DNA of 64,000 bases. Source: Marisa cornuarietis. Its lineage: Eukaryota > Mollusca > Gastropoda > Architaenioglossa > Ampullariidae. How positions within the stretch are numbered: the stretch's first letter is position 1; every line of letters begins with the position of its first letter. The notes below the pieces were generated by a model that had not been told where the DNA came from, made no database searches, and was given only the letters and a program-made list of their open reading frames with translations. Location of the stretch: contig SMMW01000576.1 of the NCBI GenBank assembly GCA_004794655.1, forward strand, positions 4,832,001 through 4,896,000, in the 5' to 3' direction. The position numbers and the translations under genes are program-made. This document shows, one piece after another, positions 62,804-64,000 of the stretch.

Positions 62804-63502
62804 ATAGGCTTTTATGTGCTAATGCATAATATTAATCTTAACATATTTTACATTTAAAAAGTCATCAGATTTTGCATGCAATGATAAAAAAATTCATTTG
62901 TTTCTATTACACCTTGGCAAGTAAAGCTGTAATAAAGGTTTCACATTTTTGTTTGTCTTTGATTATCTTTTTTAAGCTGCCTCACATCATATTCAATGTT
63001 TGATTGATAAAAATTAATATTTTGCTACAATTAACTCATGCTTTCAGATCTACATTGATCCAGCCAAGACAGGTGAATTATACAAGATCCGCTTAGGATT
63101 GTCAGAAAAGATATTTGGAGCTCAGTGGTATCTGGAAAAGGTGAGATTTTCAGAAGATATTTCTAAGAAGAACAATCCATGGATGTATATTCATCCCTGA
63201 TTAGTTTTTAAATTTGTAAGTGGAGAAATTGTAAAATTTGAATCGACCATCTAAAATGTCTGTTCAAGGTCTCAATGCTGAAGTTATTTTTTTCTTTGAT
63301 TGATTCAGTATGCAGCATGATTAGCATGGAGTTTTCAGTCCTGTTTTTTTAATGGAAATTTGTCTGCAGATGAAAATGATTGATCAAGTGAAGGGGGACA
63401 GCTTCAAGTTTAGTGTGTGTCGGTGGCTGTCACGTGTTCATGATGATCATGATGTTTGGAGAGAATTGCCAGTTGCATTTGGAGGAAAACAGCCGCTCCC
63501 AG
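43141..63502 (+). CDS. doublecortin-PLAT-beta-trefoil multidomain protein (continues right)
   Basis: 24 exons, 1253 codons: 43141-43794, 44198-44399, 44601-44764, 47856-48075, 48285-48436, 49912-49990, 50126-50207, 50560-50650, 51101-51230, 51963-52066, 52537-52713, 53022-53237, 53491-53668, 53915-54001, 54148-54308, 54920-55145, 55519-55670, 57141-57295, 57982-58037, 60122-60145, 61301-61360, 62359-62522, 63048-63140, 63370-63502. Start is the first ATG after an in-frame TAA at 43120. Domains: doublecortin 27-105 and 165-250; PLAT 288-415 and 416-545; six hairpin repeats 549-816, read as two beta-trefoils; Lys/Glu linker; PLAT 847-975 and 976-1096; acidic linker; PLAT 1125-1253. PLAT signatures recur, e.g. 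VYGDKGSSGP and HDSTKAGDGWYLENIVV. Doublecortin domains bind tubulin; PLAT repeats, as in LOXHD1, bind membranes or proteins, so a cilium or cytoskeleton-membrane linker is likely (inference). Introns at 50208 and probably 51231 use GC donors. A further exon at about 63704 is possible but unsupported. Confidence 0.9.
44765..47855 (+). other. intron inside PLAT 1 of the doublecortin-PLAT gene
   Basis: About 3.1 kb, AT-rich. Flanking exons join in phase 0 (DEFD then IIVGSIG). I see no coding sequence or clear mobile element. Confidence 0.7.
48690..49755 (+). mobile_element. decayed RTE-type LINE, same family as 106-2946
   Basis: Fragments align in order with the minus-strand element at the left edge: CCPLSFVLFNVFLENI (compare GCPLSPVLFNIFLENI), MTAAMAKSNRIWDS (compare TAAMARLDRIWHS), RLTKSLIVPTMLYGYDT (compare RLYKSLVVPILLYGCDT) and ANVKEWTDCSMQKLLFAAQ (compare TNVKDWTGRPVQDLLTIAQ). 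The catalytic FADD box is lost and many stops are present. It is an old copy in the intron that splits PLAT 2, sense to the gene. Confidence 0.8.
49160..49315 (+). repeat. ~40-bp tandem expansion of LINE coding sequence
   Basis: CTCATTGTCCCCATCATGCT followed by GTATGATTATGATACTTGTA recurs about four times with small deletions. The first unit is the LIVPTMLYGYDTCT codons of the decayed reverse transcriptase. Confidence 0.75.
51400..51501 (+). repeat. perfect 51-bp tandem duplication
   Basis: TAGGAAAGCAAGGGTTAGAA...CAATCAACAATCTCA occurs twice, back to back and identical, in an intron of the beta-trefoil region. Confidence 0.92.
52887..53017 (+). repeat. ~70-bp duplication at a 3' splice site
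   Basis: GATGCTGTGTTTATAGTAAG...AGCTGTTTCAGAGC occurs at about 52890 and again at about 52960, with substitutions. The second copy leads directly into the acceptor TTTTTCAG of the exon at 53022. Confidence 0.8.
54425..54817 (+). mobile_element. probable tRNA-derived SINE with CR1/L2-type (ATT)n tail
   Basis: The 3' end is AAGTGCTTTGAGCCTGCC, then AAAGCACTATATAAATATAC and ATT repeats, the tail used by CR1/L2-mobilised SINEs. About 330 bases upstream, GGTTTCAGTC resembles a B-box preceded by a weak A-box at 54437. The tail is convincing; the tRNA head is not certain. Confidence 0.5.
55671..57140 (+). other. intron within PLAT 4 of the doublecortin-PLAT gene
   Basis: Contains the intact SINE at 56005-56195; otherwise AT-rich without recognised content. 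The donor is GTGGGT and the acceptor TGTGCAG. Confidence 0.75.
56005..56195 (+). mobile_element. tRNA-derived SINE, copy 2, intact
   Basis: It starts GGCGGTCCGGTGGCGCAACA, whose TGGCGCAACAG fits an RNA polymerase III A-box; GGGCTCAGTTCTC at about 56067 is a weaker B-box. A central block and the 3' segment GCCTTAGTTGCTGGCTCGGC then GTAAAAC match copy 1 at 14247-14430. It ends in an A-rich tail. AAAGTATTT flanks it at 55996-56004 and 56196-56204, a 9-bp target-site duplication. Confidence 0.88.
58038..60121 (+). other. intron between PLAT 4 and a 24-base exon
   Basis: AT-rich, about 2.1 kb. A short TG stretch lies near 58696-58716. No coding sequence or clear mobile element seen. Confidence 0.65.
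61625..61735 (+). mobile_element. possible degraded tRNA-like SINE head
   Basis: GGAAGCAGATAGCTGAGTTG...GGTTTGATACCCATT has A-box-like and B-box-like spacing. A related string GGAAGCAAATAGCTATAG lies at about 60981. Both are weak and are listed only as candidates. Confidence 0.3.
62110..62335 (+). repeat. ~50-bp minisatellite, about 5 copies, before PLAT 5
   Basis: Units contain GTTATGGCATTACTTTCTAT then CCCTAATGACCAGAAG, with length changes. The array stops about 25 bases before the exon at 62359. The open frame through it is a repeat artefact. Confidence 0.8.
62765..62802 (+). repeat. (TG)n microsatellite
   Basis: About 19 TG units in the intron between exons ending 62522 and starting 63048. 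Confidence 0.95.
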
Positions 63503-64000
63503 GTGTGTGTGTGGGGGGGAGAGGGTGGGTGGTTTATGCTTACTGCAGGATTCTTTTCAAATAAATATAAAAATATGTTATCTTTCTTTTTAAGCCTTAT
63601 AGTGAAACTTCTCTTTTTAATTGTCTTTTTACATACACGTTTTTTTCATTGCACACAATATCCCTGTCACTACAAAAATGTGTTATCATTACATATCATT
63701 CAGAAACACCTTTCATTCTTGACACACATCCGTTCAGTACACAGGAGGAGACAAGAGTAGAGGTAGAGGTAGGAGATATCAGAAGAGGGGAAAGAGAGAG
63801 TAAAGAAGAGACAGAACTAGTGAAGACATCCAAGCTTCTGTTATTTGTGCTCATAATAATAGCTCAGCGTATGGCTTCCACAGTAACTCATATGTCTGCA
63901 TTAAATAGAGCGAAACTGTTTATGATGTGGATGAAGTAGCTATTTACATGTACACAGTGAGAGGTACCCCAGTTATGTGGTTAGACATGAATTTTGTGTG

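Noticed and set aside
63704..63819. Possible 25th exon of the doublecortin-PLAT gene, an acidic stretch ETPFILDTHPF...EEETEL-like
   Set aside because: Phase fits at the acceptor and acidic linkers exist elsewhere in the protein, but the donor is weak and the next exon lies outside the window.

Overview
The window is animal nuclear DNA. Genes are split by spliceosomal GT-AG (and a few GC-AG) introns, dinucleotide repeats and non-LTR retrotransposons are common, and there are no operons, Shine-Dalgarno sites or prokaryotic gene strings. RTE- and CR1/L2-type LINEs, tRNA-derived SINEs and the protein families fit a lophotrochozoan invertebrate, most likely a mollusc. That taxonomic call is inference.

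Layout. 1-3880 holds a CR1/L2-like LINE remnant (+) split by a nested, 5'-truncated RTE-type LINE (-) flanked by a perfect 12-bp target-site duplication. 4067-10153 (+) is the 3' part of RAE1, a WD40 mRNA-export and spindle factor; its N-terminal exon lies upstream of the window. 10154-17751 is intergenic, with a LINE fragment, a 27-bp minisatellite carrying a SINE, and microsatellites. 17752-34540 (+) encodes an unrecognised type I membrane protein: signal peptide, EGF-like, SEA, two EGF-like, Cys-rich transmembrane segment and Tyr-rich tail. 36692-39727 (-) encodes a type II membrane PC-esterase (SGNH/GDSL, NXPE/Cas1p-like) with an apparent frameshift just after its GDS box. 43141 to beyond 63502 (+) encodes a large multidomain protein: two doublecortin domains, two PLAT, about six hairpin repeats read as two beta-trefoils, two PLAT, an acidic linker and a fifth PLAT. 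It runs off the right edge.

The genes look like independent neighbours rather than a pathway. RAE1 is nuclear pore and mitotic; the SEA/EGF protein should be at the cell surface; the PC-esterase is probably in the Golgi lumen; the doublecortin-PLAT protein is probably microtubule- or cilium-associated. The most notable items are the doublecortin/PLAT/beta-trefoil architecture and its phase-1 modular exons, the SEA-EGF receptor-like protein whose transmembrane exon starts inside a tandem repeat, and the nested RTE insertion. All exon borders were read by eye from splice signals, reading phase and family similarity; no alignment or transcript data were used.
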